From contig NC_014248.1 of NCBI RefSeq assembly GCF_000196515.1, positions 558,001-622,000 of the forward strand: a stretch of 64,000 bases of DNA, given 5' to 3'. The notes under the pieces were generated by a model. It was not told where the DNA came from. It saw only the letters and a list, made by a program, of their open reading frames with translations, and did no database searches. The position numbers were made by a program, and so were the translations under genes. Position 1 is the first letter of the stretch. Every line of letters starts with the position of its first letter. Source of the DNA: 'Nostoc azollae' 0708 (GTDB taxonomy: Bacteria > Cyanobacteriota > Cyanobacteriia > Cyanobacteriales > Nostocaceae). Shown here in pieces: positions 1 through 9,825 of this stretch.

Positions 1-1098
1 ACATTGAAAGCATATCAGCAAATTGGTAGATGGTGGAGGGATTCTTATTCTATTCCTGTGATTGGGGTAACGGGTTCTGTGGGTAAAACCACAACGAAGG
101 AACTCATAGCCGCAGTTTTAGCCACAAAGGGACAGGTTCACAAAACCTATGGCAATTTCAATAACGAAATTGGTGTTCCCAAAACTCTTTTAGAACTGGG
201 TGCAGAACATGATTTTGCGGTAATAGAAATGGCGATGCGGGGAAGGGGACAAATTGCGGAATTAACGCAAATTGCTAGGCCAACTATTGGTGTAATTACT
301 AATGTAGGGACGGCACATATTGAGTTACTTAGTTCAGAAGAAGCTATAGCTGAAGCTAAATGTGAGTTGTTAGCAGAAATGCCTAATGATAGTGTGGCAA
401 TCCTTAATTATGATAGTCCATTATTAATGGAGACAGCAAAGAAATTTTGGCAGGGGAAAGTTATTAGTTATGGTTTTTCTGGTGGAGATATTCAAGGAAA
501 ATTAATTGATAATGAAACTGTAGAAGTGGCTGGCATAGGTTTACCTTTACCCTTACCTGGTCGTCATAATGCAACTAATTTTTTAGCAGCTTTAGCAGTA
601 GCCAAGGTGTTAGAAATTGATTGGCAATCGCTGCAAGCTGGGGTAATTGTAAATATGCCTAATGGGCGATCGCAACGGTTTACACTACCTAATGATGTGA
701 TAATTTTAGATGAAACCTATAATGCTGCCCCAGAAGCAATGTTAGCAGCTTTGCAGTTGTTAGCAGATATTCCAGGAAAGCGGAAAATTGCTGTTTTAGG
801 GGTAATGAAGGAGTTAGGAGAAAGATCGCAACAATTGCATCAACAAGTTGGGGAAATGGTACAGAAGTTGAATTTAGATGGTTTGTTGCTGTTAGTTGAT
901 AGCAAGGATGCGGAATTTATCGCTAATAGTGCTAAGGGTATTCCTTGTGAATGTTTTGCCACTCATGCTGATTTAATAGCAAGATTAAAAACATTTATGC
1001 AAGCAGGCGATCGCTTACTATTTAAAGCAGCCCATTCGGTAGGATTGGATCGGGTCGTTAATCAGTTACGGCTAGAATTGATTATTTCAAACCAATAA
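1..1098 (+). CDS. murF: UDP-N-acetylmuramoyl-tripeptide--D-alanyl-D-alanine ligase, 5' end outside window
   Basis: MurF adds D-Ala-D-Ala to UDP-MurNAc-tripeptide in the cytoplasm, the last soluble step of peptidoglycan precursor synthesis. The frame is open from base 1. The Mur-ligase P-loop GVTGSVGKTTTKE lies about 20 residues in, followed by the NFNNEIGVP stretch, the central ATPase region, DETYNAAPEAM and a C-terminal ligase domain ending NQLRLELI. About 365 codons are visible against roughly 450 in the family, so the N-terminal UDP-binding domain of some 80 residues is cut off by the window edge rather than lost. No lesion is visible in the part present. The next gene is a dead restriction gene on the opposite strand that ends three bases downstream. 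Confidence 0.93.
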   Translation, partial: TLKAYQQIGRWWRDSYSIPVIGVTGSVGKTTTKELIAAVLATKGQVHKTYGNFNNEIGVPKTLLELGAEHDFAVIEMAMRGRGQIAELTQIARPTIGVITNVGTAHIELLSSEEAIAEAKCELLAEMPNDSVAILNYDSPLLMETAKKFWQGKVISYGFSGGDIQGKLIDNETVEVAGIGLPLPLPGRHNATNFLAALAVAKVLEIDWQSLQAGVIVNMPNGRSQRFTLPNDVIILDETYNAAPEAMLAALQLLADIPGKRKIAVLGVMKELGERSQQLHQQVGEMVQKLNLDGLLLLVDSKDAEFIANSAKGIPCECFATHADLIARLKTFMQAGDRLLFKAAHSVGLDRVVNQLRLELIISNQ

Positions 1099-1100
1099 AC

Positions 1101-1798
1101 TTATACACTTTCTAAAATAGTGATTTTCTCATCAGTTAATTCATAGAGTTCATACACTAGCTGTTTGAGTTGTCTATCAGTAGCTGTAATTTATTTTTGA
1201 ATTATTCTTATAACTGGTGGTGTTTATGCTTGATTTAATTGTTCATGAAGAGAAAGCAGTTGTTGGACTTAACTAACAATTAAATCATGTTTCTGCTTCT
1301 CACATTACTGAGAAGCAGAAACATGATTTTAATAGGAAGATTGCAGATAAATCGAGATTCAACACTATAGTAACCGCCTCTCACTGATGTAGATGATTCT
1401 TTTAGATAAAGTTCTAAGACTTTACTATTTAACAGTCCTGAAATGGATTTCCATGAATGGCTAGATTTAACTAAGATTCCATATCCTCCAGCTACACCAC
1501 CTGTAAAAAATACTTCGCCTATTTTGTCCCATCCAAATGATGAAACTGTAGCAATATCAGGAGTAAATATTTTTGCTGAGGCTATTACATCTAAGGTTCT
1601 TCGATACACATAACTATACTAGTTGTTTCCTAACATTTTAGTATTTTCTCTACTTTGTAAATAATTTTCATTATCTAGTCAATAATTCCACGTCAAAGGA
1701 TATTGACTCTCAAAAATCTTACTCGGAATTAATTCCATTAAACCATTATTTATAACTATATCAGCGAAAATAATCAATTTATTAGTTTTAGCATTCAT
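1101..1798 (-). pseudogene. Type IIG (Eco57I/TaqI-like) restriction-modification enzyme, C-terminal relic
   Basis: Read from 1798 downwards, the minus strand encodes the target-recognition half of a type IIG restriction-methylase: LIPSKIFESQYPLTWNY, then NENYLQSRENTKM, then YVYRRTLDVIASAKIFTPDI, then LLNSKVLELYLKESS, then RGGYYSVESRFICNLPI. After a disruption it resumes with KQKHDLIV, VQQLLSLHEQL and a family-typical end QLVYELYELTDEKITILE. Lesions seen: in-frame TGA at 1679-1681, TAG at 1619-1621 (where the family usually has Trp), a 48-bp palindrome plus frameshift at 1282-1329, and further in-frame TAA codons between about 1180 and 1270. The methylase half (NPPY domain) is absent upstream. 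Assignment to the TaqI-like C-terminal specificity family is by recognition of motif order. Clearly non-functional. Confidence 0.82.
1282..1329. repeat. Perfect 21-bp inverted repeat with 6-nt loop inside the restriction pseudogene
   Basis: Bases 1282-1302 are the exact reverse complement of 1309-1329; the loop is CATTAC. On the minus strand the second arm still encodes the expected KQKHDLIV stretch of the restriction enzyme, while the first arm replaces the residues expected just after NLPI. The palindrome is therefore better explained as an inverted duplication of local coding DNA than as a terminator. Confidence 0.85.
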
Positions 1799-1834
1799 GA
1801 ATTTAAACCTCCTCTCTTTTGCGGCAAAATATCT

Positions 1835-3076
1835 CTACAATAACTCTTCCTTTACCAAGGTAGCTAACTTTTTTGCTGCACCAGTTTCTCCTCTAGCACT
1901 GCGTAATTTATCACGCATATTCTCTAATTTTTCTGGGTTTTTTAATAACTCTAATACCATTTCTCCTACTTCTGAAGGTTGCAATTTCCCCACCAATTCT
2001 GGTACAATTTCTTTTTGCGCCCAAATATTTGGCCAAGCTAATAAACCCTTACGTTTTGCCATCCACCAATTAATTAATTTAGCAAAACTAGAACCTACCC
2101 CTGGTAAGTTTGCCAATAATCCCGGTAAACCATCCCAAGAACGCATTGCATCCAATTGTTGAGTTGGTAATAATACAATCATTGGCACACCTAAAGCTCC
2201 CAGTTCTGCGGTGTTTGCGCCAACTGTAGTTAAACAAATAGAACACTGAGATAATAAATGATAAGCATGACTTCCTTGTTTTAATTCCACATTTAAACCT
2301 CTAGAAGTGACTAAGTTAGTCTCTACTAAAGATGCTCCTTGGAAATTAAACGCTTTTGTAAATGAGTTAATTGCAGGATTAGCAAAATTCAGTAAAATTG
2401 GTATATCTAAAGTCGGTGCAACGGGAATAAAAAACTTTGTTCTTGGCCTTTTTTCATGGATATATTCAGCAATTGCTAAAGTTAACGGTACACCTTGCGT
2501 TAATTTCGCTGATTTTGAACCTGGTAAAATTCCGATAATTTCTTCTTCCCTACACCCTTGTTCCCGTGCTATCTTGATATCTTGATACTCTGCTGCTTCT
2601 AACATTAAATCACCGACAATGATAAACTTATCAGCATATTTAGGTGATACATGTTTTGCAACTTCAGCTTTCATAATTCCAAACCGATTAATCAATTTAT
2701 GCCAACGTGCTTCCCATTCCGCATAAACTACAGTTTTATATCCTAATTTTTTACCAATAATCACTGGGAAAAATTGATCACCTCCCAGAAATACTACTAC
2801 ACCTTTATTTCTCCAATCCCAATTTTTTGCGGTTTTCCCCCATATTAAAAACTGCCAAAAGAATTCAGGTGCTTGGACTCTATCAACTTCTGAATAAGAT
2901 TTAGCTATGCTTGCTTCTTTTCCACTAGCATGGAGACAAGGTGATAAGATTACAGAAATTCTCACGTGAGAACGGTCATTTCCTAATTGTTCTCTTAATG
3001 CTTTCACGACAGGACGTACCCAGGTTGTTACTTCCCCTGGACCGTTGGAGAGAATGAGAATATCTACTGGTGTCAT
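1835..3076 (-). CDS. Lipid-A-disaccharide synthase-like glycosyltransferase
   Basis: This 413-residue protein begins MTPVDILILSNGPGEVTTW and has the two Rossmann-type halves of GT-B sugar transferases. Signs include the nucleotide-sugar half with IIGILPGSKSAKL near residues 180-195 and TVGANTAELGALGVPMIVLLPTQQ near 285-310. It resembles LpxB (UDP-diacylglucosamine transfer to lipid X) but belongs to the LpxB-related family conserved in cyanobacteria, whose substrate I cannot name. The length is normal and no lesion is seen. The start at 3076 is the first ATG and places the glycine-rich loop at the N-terminus as expected. It is monocistronic, with a dead Uma2 gene upstream and the dead restriction gene downstream. 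Confidence 0.72.
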   Translation of the reverse strand: MTPVDILILSNGPGEVTTWVRPVVKALREQLGNDRSHVRISVILSPCLHASGKEASIAKSYSEVDRVQAPEFFWQFLIWGKTAKNWDWRNKGVVVFLGGDQFFPVIIGKKLGYKTVVYAEWEARWHKLINRFGIMKAEVAKHVSPKYADKFIIVGDLMLEAAEYQDIKIAREQGCREEEIIGILPGSKSAKLTQGVPLTLAIAEYIHEKRPRTKFFIPVAPTLDIPILLNFANPAINSFTKAFNFQGASLVETNLVTSRGLNVELKQGSHAYHLLSQCSICLTTVGANTAELGALGVPMIVLLPTQQLDAMRSWDGLPGLLANLPGVGSSFAKLINWWMAKRKGLLAWPNIWAQKEIVPELVGKLQPSEVGEMVLELLKNPEKLENMRDKLRSARGETGAAKKLATLVKEELL

Positions 3077-3298
3077 TATGTTTTTTTATGTCCGGTTTTG
3101 AGCTTTGCTGCTGGTAAGAGATAAACTTATCATATCCTTTGATTTAGGGAATAGAGAATAGAAATAGGACTGACCCAACTGGCATATTAGTAGGGTTCGT
3201 CAGACCTATAACTTGGTGAGTATCAACATATTTCCAACATCTGATACACCTTAAAATAGATATTGAGTGTCATACTTACCTAAGTAATAAGAAAGTAT

Positions 3299-3814
3299 TT
3301 ATATATCTTTAATATCACTCTGGGAAATTTGAAAATCTATGAATTTAAGTAATGAAAGATTAATTAATAAACCTAACTGTACACCATTATCTATATATTC
3401 CTTTATCTTCTCCTGTGTAGTCTTCAAACTATCACTTGGGTAAAGTAACTCAACCACAAAATCAGGAGCGCTATGAGGAAACTCTTCTTTTTGTTCATCA
3501 GTTAAAGTATTCCATCTTTCTAATTTTATTCAAGCAGCATCATGAGAACGATCTGGACCATTAGGCAATTTCAAACAAGTAGAAGAATTAAAAGCTATCC
3601 CAGTCCCATCAGCATCAGTCCAATTAAATAATTCTTGATTTAGTCTCCCATTACAATTTCCTGTTTCTCCTCCCATTGGTGGCATAATTACTAATTCTCC
3701 AGTTGCAGTTCTTTGAAATCTCACTTTGCGGTTTTTTTGACATAGTTTAAAAAACTGCTTATCAGTGATTTCTATTACTGATTAAAAGTTGACAGTTAAA
3801 GCATTTATGATCAT
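3299..3814 (-). pseudogene. Uma2-family (DUF820) endonuclease, inactivated copy 1
   Basis: Uma2 proteins are PD-(D/E)XK-fold putative nucleases amplified in cyanobacteria. The minus frame from ATG 3812-3814, behind an AGGAGG site, reads MIINALTVNF-stop-SVIEITDKQFFKLCQKNR, then RFQRTATGELVIMPPMGGETG, SSTCLKLPNGPDRSHDAA-stop, KLERWNTLTDEQ, PDFVVELLYPSDSLKTTQEK, EYIDNGVQLGLLIN. Two in-frame stops break it: TAA near codon 11 where the paralog at 8271 has Gln, and TGA at 3530-3532 where Arg is expected. Otherwise the frame is kept over about 171 codons. It is the paralog of the broken copy at 8271-8852 on the other side of chlH, in the opposite orientation. Confidence 0.85.
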
Positions 3815-4234
3815 ATCCTCCTTGAATATTCAGGTAGAAATTTTAACTATCTCATATCCTATTCTAGATCATGAATCTGATGTTTTAGATTTTGGTATAA
3901 TTCACTGCCTTCCATTTATTTTATTTAGTATAAATATGCTTTACATCCTGTATCAACTAATATGAATTGCTGCTGTTTCTAATCTTCGCTATTTAACTAT
4001 AAAGTTAAATAATAACTTGCTAACTATAATAACTTGCTAACTAATGTAAAAAGAATTTAAGGAATTTACAGAAGGCTGGGATAATCTTGTTTCTTTGTTA
4101 AGATTAGTTAACAAGGATTACGTTTTTTATATCATTTTGTGTCAGTTAGGGAGCAAAATCCCCACTGAGTCCGAGTTTTCTGCTAAAAAACTCTTAATTG
4201 CCGAAGATAGTTAATATTCTAGGAGCTTATCTGA
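3815..4234 (+). promoter_or_regulatory. Upstream region of chlH with a tandem 17-bp repeat and a small palindrome
   Basis: No gene is visible in these 420 bases. Two direct copies of AATAACTTGCTAACTA lie at 4011-4026 and 4028-4043 (period 17). A palindrome TTGTTAA-gattag-TTAACAA lies at 4095-4114, about 120 bases before the chlH ATG. Either could be a regulator site or part of the leader. I cannot place a promoter with confidence. The first 30 bases belong to the upstream side of the dead Uma2 gene. Confidence 0.35.
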
Positions 4235-7200
4235 ATGTTTACCCAGGTCAAGTCCACTATTAGACATATTGCACCTAATGATTTACGGGGACGTAATCTG
4301 ATTAAGGTTGTTTATGTTGTGCTTGAGTCTCAATACCAAAGTGCTTTATCACAAGCAGTAAGAGAGGTTAATGCTAATCATCCCAATGTGGCGATTGAAA
4401 TCAGTGGGTATTTAATTGAAGAACTACGCAAGGCAGAGAATTATGAACAGTTTCAGCGTGACATAGCTAGTGCTAATATATTCATTGCCTCACTAATTTT
4501 CATCGAAGACTTAGCCCAGAAAGTCGTTGCGGCTGTTGAACCCCATCGGGATAACCTGGATGTTTCCGTTGTTTTCCCATCTATGCCAGAGGTAATGCGC
4601 CTTAATAAGATGGGTACTTTTTCCCTAGCACAATTAGGACAATCCAAGAGTGCAATCGCTCAATTCATGAAAAAGCGCAAGGAAAAATCTGGCGCTAGCT
4701 TTCAGGATGGGATGTTGAAACTACTGAGAACGCTGCCCCAGGTGCTAAAATTCCTACCCATAGATAAAGCCCAGGATGCACGTAATTTCATGCTTAGTTT
4801 CCAGTATTGGTTAGGTGGTTCAGCCGAGAATCTGGAAAACTTCCTGTTAATGCTGGCAGATAAATATGTATTAAAAAGCAGCAAAGAACAAAGAACAGAA
4901 GAAAGTATTAACTATGCTGCACCTGTTCTTTATCCTGACATGGGAATTTGGCACCCTTTAGCTACTACAATGTTTGAAGATGTACGTGAATACCTCAACT
5001 GGTACACCGGCCGTAAGGATATTTCCAAAGATGTAAAAGACCCACTTGCTCCATGTATTGGACTAGTTTTACAAAGAACTCACTTAGTAACTGGTGATGA
5101 TGCCCACTATGTAGCGATTGTGCAAGAATTTGAATCATTAGGGGCAAAAGTATTACCTGTGTTTGCTGGCGGTTTAGATTTCTCGAAGCCAATAGAAGCT
5201 TACTTCTATGAACCTACAACCAGTAGACAACTAGTAGATGCAGTAGTATCCTTAACAGGATTTGCTTTAGTCGGTGGGCCTGCAAGACAAGACCATCCCA
5301 AAGCTATAGACGCACTTAAACGCCTCAATCGTCCCTACATGGTGGCCTTACCCCTCGTTTTCCAAACTACCGAAGAATGGTTAGACAGCGAACTAGGCTT
5401 ACACCCCATTCAAGTAGCCTTACAAATTGCCATTCCCGAACTTGACGGTGCGATCGAACCCATCATATTATCAGGTAGAGATGGAGCCACAGGAAAAGCG
5501 ATCGCACTCCAAGACCGAGTAGAGTCAGTAGCCCAACGTGCCTTAAAATGGGCAAACCTACGCCGCAAACCCAAACTAGACAAGAAAGTTGCCATCACCG
5601 TTTTCAGCTTTCCACCAGATAAAGGCAACGTCGGAACAGCCGCATATTTAGACGTATTCGGTTCAATCCACGAAGTCATGAAAGGACTGAGAAACAACGG
5701 TTACGACGTACAGGACATTCCCGAAACTGCAAAAGAGTTGATGGAACAAGTCATCCACGACGCACAAGCACAATACGCAAGCCCCGAACTCAACATCGCT
5801 TACAAAATGTCCGTGCCAGAATATGAAGCACTAACACCATACTCCCAACGCTTAGAAGAAAACTGGGGACCACCACCAGGAAACTTAAACAGCGACGGAC
5901 AAAACCTACTCATCTACGGTAAACAATTCGGTAACGTCTTCATCGGTGTGCAACCCACCTTTGGTTATGAAGGCGACCCCATGCGCTTATTATTCTCACG
6001 CTCCGCTAGTCCTCACCACGGTTTTGCCGCTTACTACACCTACCTAGAACGGATTTGGAGTGCTGATGCTGTTTTACACTTTGGTACACATGGCTCATTG
6101 GAATTCATGCCTGGTAAGCAAATGGGAATGTCTGGTGATTGTTACCCCGATCAACTAATTGGCACAATTCCAAACCTGTATTATTACGCAGCTAATAACC
6201 CCAGTGAAGCCACCATTGCCAAACGTCGGAGTTACGCAGAAACAATTTCTTACCTCACACCTCCTGCAGAAAATGCAGGTTTGTACAAAGGTTTGAAAGA
6301 ACTCAGTGAATTAATTGCATCTTACCAAACCTTAAAAGATAGCGGTCGTGGAGTTCCCATTGTTAACTCCATCATGGATAAATGTCGTATCGTTAACCTA
6401 GACAAAGATATTAACTTACCCGAAACCGACGCAAAAGATATGTCCTCAGAAGAAAGGGATAATATCGTCGGTATGGTTTATAGCAAGTTAATGGAAATTG
6501 AATCTCGGTTATTACCTTGCGGTTTGCACGTCATTGGTAAACCACCCACAGCAGAAGAAGCCGTTGCAACTTTAGTCAATATTGCCAGCTTAGACCGCAG
6601 CGAAGAAGAAATTTTCAGTTTACCCCGAATTATTGCCAACAGCTTAGGACGGGACATTGACGAAATATACAAAAACAGCGATGCCGGCATTTTAGCCGAC
6701 GTGCAACTATTACAAGATATCACCCTCGCAACTCGCGCTGCTGTCGGTTCCTTAGTACAAGAACAAACCGACGCAGAAGGTAGAGTTTCCCTAGTTTCCA
6801 AGTTGAACTTCTTCAAAATGGGCAAAAAAGAACCTTGGGTAGAATCATTGCACAAATCTGGTTACAGCAAAGTTGACACCTCTGCATTAAAACCATTATT
6901 CGAGTATTTGGAATTCTGCTTAAAACAAGTTTGTGCAGATAACGAACTTGGTGGTTTACTGCAAGGTTTAGAAGGTGAATATATTTTACCAGGACCCGGT
7001 GGCGACCCCATCCGCAACCCTGACGTATTGCCTACAGGTAAAAATATACACGCCTTAGATCCCCAATCTATCCCCACCACCGCCGCAGTTCAATCAGCTA
7101 AAACCGTTGTTGATAGGCTTTTAGAACGTAACAAGGCTGAAAATGGTGGAAACTGGCCAGAAACTGTCGCTTGCGTCCTCTGGGGTACAGATAACATCAA

Positions 7201-8224
7201 AACCTACGGTGAATCACTCGCCCAAATTATGTGGATGGTGGGAGTGCGCCCAGTTGCCGATGCTTTGGGACGGGTAAACAAGTTAGAATTAATACCTTTG
7301 GAAGAATTGGGACGACCTAGAATTGACGTTGTAATTAACTGTTCTGGTGTGTTCCGCGACTTGTTCATTAACCAAATGAACCTACTTGACCAAGGTGTGA
7401 AAATGGCAGCAGAAGCTGATGAACCCTTGGAAATGAATTTTGTCCGTAAACACGCTTTGCAACAAGCAGAGGAAATGGGGATAAATCTGCGTCAAGCTGC
7501 AACTCGCGTTTTCTCTAATGCTTCTGGTTCTTATTCTTCTAATATAAACCTTGCGGTGGAGAATAGCACTTGGGATAGTGAAGCAGAGTTGCAAGAAATG
7601 TATTTGAAGCGCAAATCTTTCTCTTTTAATTCTGATAATCCTGGTGTTATGGATGAGTCACGGCAGATTTTTGAAACTACTTTGAAAACTGCTGATGCAA
7701 CTTTCCAAAACCTTGATTCTTCGGAAATCAGTTTAACAGATGTTTCCCATTATTTCGACTCTGACCCAACTAACTTAGTTGCAAGTCTGCGTGCAGATGG
7801 TAAGAAACCTACATCTTACATTGCAGATACAACTACCGCGAATGCACAGGTAAGAAGTTTATCAGAAACTGTGCGTTTGGATGCGCGGACCAAGTTGTTA
7901 AACCCCAAATGGTATGAGGGGATGTTGTCTCACGGTTACGAAGGTGTGCGGGAACTTTCTAAGCGATTGGTAAATACTACTGGTTGGAGTGCGACTGCTG
8001 GTGCTGTGGATAATTGGGTTTATGAGGAAACCAATGAGACATTTATTAAAGATGAGGAAATGCAGAAGCGTTTGATGAATCTTAATCCTCATTCTTTCCG
8101 CAAGATTGTTTCTACTTTGTTGGAAGTCAATGGTCGCGGTTATTGGGAGACTAGTGAGGAGAATTTGGATCAGTTGAGAGAGTTGTATCAGGAGGTGGAA
8201 AACCGGATTGAGGGTATAGAATAG
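4235..8224 (+). CDS. chlH: Magnesium chelatase subunit H
   Basis: ChlH is the porphyrin-binding catalytic subunit of Mg-chelatase, which with ChlI and ChlD inserts Mg2+ into protoporphyrin IX, the first committed step to chlorophyll. At 1329 residues it matches the usual length. The N-terminal DUF3479 domain occupies roughly residues 10-175 and the CobN/Mg-chelatase domain most of the rest. [13 protein letters not shown] near residue 616 is the conserved active-region motif shared with CobN (compare VGKHGNLEWLPGK in the cobN of this window). The end NRIEGIE is typical. The ATG at 4235 follows an AGGAG site. No lesion is seen, in contrast to both neighbours. ChlI and ChlD are not in this window. 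Confidence 0.98.
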   Translation: MFTQVKSTIRHIAPNDLRGRNLIKVVYVVLESQYQSALSQAVREVNANHPNVAIEISGYLIEELRKAENYEQFQRDIASANIFIASLIFIEDLAQKVVAAVEPHRDNLDVSVVFPSMPEVMRLNKMGTFSLAQLGQSKSAIAQFMKKRKEKSGASFQDGMLKLLRTLPQVLKFLPIDKAQDARNFMLSFQYWLGGSAENLENFLLMLADKYVLKSSKEQRTEESINYAAPVLYPDMGIWHPLATTMFEDVREYLNWYTGRKDISKDVKDPLAPCIGLVLQRTHLVTGDDAHYVAIVQEFESLGAKVLPVFAGGLDFSKPIEAYFYEPTTSRQLVDAVVSLTGFALVGGPARQDHPKAIDALKRLNRPYMVALPLVFQTTEEWLDSELGLHPIQVALQIAIPELDGAIEPIILSGRDGATGKAIALQDRVESVAQRALKWANLRRKPKLDKKVAITVFSFPPDKGNVGTAAYLDVFGSIHEVMKGLRNNGYDVQDIPETAKELMEQVIHDAQAQYASPELNIAYKMSVPEYEALTPYSQRLEENWGPPPGNLNSDGQNLLIYGKQFGNVFIGVQPTFGYEGDPMRLLFSRSASPHHGFAAYYTYLERIWSADAVLHFGTHGSLEFMPGKQMGMSGDCYPDQLIGTIPNLYYYAANNPSEATIAKRRSYAETISYLTPPAENAGLYKGLKELSELIASYQTLKDSGRGVPIVNSIMDKCRIVNLDKDINLPETDAKDMSSEERDNIVGMVYSKLMEIESRLLPCGLHVIGKPPTAEEAVATLVNIASLDRSEEEIFSLPRIIANSLGRDIDEIYKNSDAGILADVQLLQDITLATRAAVGSLVQEQTDAEGRVSLVSKLNFFKMGKKEPWVESLHKSGYSKVDTSALKPLFEYLEFCLKQVCADNELGGLLQGLEGEYILPGPGGDPIRNPDVLPTGKNIHALDPQSIPTTAAVQSAKTVVDRLLERNKAENGGNWPETVACVLWGTDNIKTYGESLAQIMWMVGVRPVADALGRVNKLELIPLEELGRPRIDVVINCSGVFRDLFINQMNLLDQGVKMAAEADEPLEMNFVRKHALQQAEEMGINLRQAATRVFSNASGSYSSNINLAVENSTWDSEAELQEMYLKRKSFSFNSDNPGVMDESRQIFETTLKTADATFQNLDSSEISLTDVSHYFDSDPTNLVASLRADGKKPTSYIADTTTANAQVRSLSETVRLDARTKLLNPKWYEGMLSHGYEGVRELSKRLVNTTGWSATAGAVDNWVYEETNETFIKDEEMQKRLMNLNPHSFRKIVSTLLEVNGRGYWETSEENLDQLRELYQEVENRIEGIE

Positions 8225-8262
8225 GAATATTTAGGCAGGTATAACGCCTGCCTAAATATTCC
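8224..8262. repeat. 16-bp perfect stem-loop between chlH and the downstream Uma2 pseudogene
   Basis: Bases 8224-8239 are the reverse complement of 8247-8262 with a 7-nt loop. It may act as a chlH 3' hairpin, but there is no T-tract. The right arm (CCTGCCTAAATATTCC) corresponds to the sequence found upstream of the other Uma2 paralog on the minus strand (ACCTGAATATTCA before AGGAGG), so the left arm looks like the inverted copy. Confidence 0.75.
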
Positions 8263-8270
8263 AGGAGGAT

Positions 8271-8852
8271 ATGACCATGAATGCTTTAACTGTAAATTTA
8301 CAATCAGTAATAGAAATGACTGATGAGCAGTTTTTTCAGCTATGGCAAAACAACCGCGAATTAAGATTTGAAAGAACAGCAAATGGGGAATTAATAATTA
8401 TGCCACCAACGGGGGGAGAAACGGGAAATAGGAATGCGGGTATCACTGCTCAAATTTGGATTTGGAATGATTAAAATAAACAGGATATAGTTTTTGATTA
8501 TTCTAGCTATTTTAAATTACCCAATGGTGCAGATAGTTCTCCTGATGCTTCTCGGATAAACTTAGAAAGATGGAATAATTTAACTGAGGAAGAAAAGGAA
8601 AAGTTTCCCGCGATTTGTCCTGATTTTCTGATTGAGTTACTTTCTCCTAGTGATAGTTTAAAGACTACACAGGAAAAGATGAAGGAATATATAGACAATG
8701 GTGTACGTTTAGGTTTATTAATTAATCGTAAATCTCATCACGTGGAAATTTATGGACAAGGTAAGGAAGTTGAAGTCTTGGATTCTCCTGCTGCGGTTTC
8801 GGGGGAAAATGTTTTAAAGGATTTTGTGTTAAATTTGGGTATTATTTGGTAG
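8271..8852 (+). pseudogene. Uma2-family (DUF820) endonuclease, inactivated copy 2
   Basis: Starting from an ATG behind AGGAGG, the frame reads MTMNALTVNLQSVIEMTDEQ, ELRFERTANGELIIMPPTGG, then hits TAA at 8472-8474 after IWIWND. It continues in the same frame with KQDIVFDYSSYFKLPNGADS, LERWNNLTEEEKEKFP, PDFLIELLSPSDSLKTTQEK, EYIDNGVRLGLLIN and ends at TAG 8850-8852, about 193 codons. Restoring one codon would give a full Uma2 protein, so this is a young pseudogene; read-through cannot be excluded. It follows chlH closely and is nearly collinear with the dead copy at 3299-3814. Confidence 0.85.
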
Positions 8853-9061
8853 GTCTTGTAGTAATTATTTATGGTTCTTCGCTACTTGTTATCCCAAACT
8901 GTTAATTAAACATCAAAACTTTATTGAAAAATCAAAGTAAGAAAATAAAATCCACGAAAAACTTCTAAAATGTTAATAACAAAGCCTGTATTTGTTGAAT
9001 ACGAAGGGTTTTATGGCTTTCATGAACCGGATTTACCATAATATATATATACGGAAGAGCC

Positions 9062-9331
9062 TTATTTATTTAAGCCAAGTTTGATTAGAGTTTCAGATAA
9101 GCATTCTTCGGCTTTACTATAGGTAAAACCCTGATGATCAGACCTGGAAAATTGATCCATATATTCACAGTAAATACTATAATGATTGGAGTCTATGTCA
9201 ATATCCCCATGAGGTTGACTTAAGTGAGGTTTTCTACCTCCAATATTCCAAACATAAATAACCGTTGGTAATATCTGGCTTTTAACAAAGTCCTCAACTT
9301 TTTTACTTTTGTTCATAATTTTATGATTCAT
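9062..9331 (-). CDS. Unknown 89-residue protein next to a STAS-like pseudogene
   Basis: The product begins MNHKIMNKSKKVEDFVKSQI and is a soluble, mixed-charge protein without membrane segment or repeat. I do not recognise the family. It contains the acidic/His stretch PHGDIDIDSNHYSIY and ends ETLIKLGLNK. Its ATG lies only a few bases after the stop of the STAS-like pseudogene (stop at 9338-9340), so the two were probably one transcription unit and may have acted together. The frame itself is undamaged, but if its partner is dead it may already be without function. Confidence 0.5.
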   Translation of the reverse strand: MNHKIMNKSKKVEDFVKSQILPTVIYVWNIGGRKPHLSQPHGDIDIDSNHYSIYCEYMDQFSRSDHQGFTYSKAEECLSETLIKLGLNK

Positions 9332-9337
9332 TATTGT

Positions 9338-9822
9338 TTAATATAGTTCTTTGTGAATACTATTCATCATTCTTTGAGCTACTGATGTATGAACAGTGGC
9401 TTGACATACTTCGTTCATACTTTTTATCCTAATTCTCCTTTGAAACTCATAAAAACCATACTGAACAACAAGTTTACCTATAAATTCATCAGCAAAGCTG
9501 GAATAAATAACAGCAGTTCCTGAAAAATGAAGGACAACTCATGAAGCACCCATATTAATTATATTAACTACAATTGTACAGATTTTGTTGGCTGCAATTC
9601 GTGTACCAGTTCCAGATATATGATCTTTAATGGGAATACAATGCTCACCTATATCATTTCCCAAATCTTATAGAAACAAATTTACAGGTTCGTAACCACC
9701 CAGTGCAATTTTTCTATCAATATCTTTACTGGGATCAATTTAGAAATCAATAATTGTACCCACATGATTTAGCTCTTGTAGAAGAATACAATCATCATAT
9801 CTCCAAAGAGAAAGTTTGTCTT
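9338..9822 (-). pseudogene. STAS-like (DUF4325-type) domain protein, N-terminally truncated and broken
   Basis: Minus-strand reading gives LWRYDDCILLQELNHVGTII, a TAA, IDPSKDIDRKIALGGYEPVN, another TAA, DLGNDIGEHCIPIKDHISGT, ICTIVVNIINMGAS, a TGA, VVLHFSGTAVIYSSFADEFI, GKLVVQYGFYEF, then VHTSVAQRMMNSIHKELY. The VVLHFSG...SSFADEFIGKL core is the hallmark I associate with STAS-like DUF4325 domains, small proteins related to anti-sigma antagonists. Three in-frame stops are visible, and the 5' end runs into an IS66-like relic at about 9826, which probably removed the N-terminus. The family call rests on motif memory and is moderate. Confidence 0.6.
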
Positions 9823-9825
9823 ACC

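Noticed and set aside
1797-2585. Plus-strand frames over the LpxB-like gene
   Set aside because: Antisense shadows of an intact minus-strand gene.
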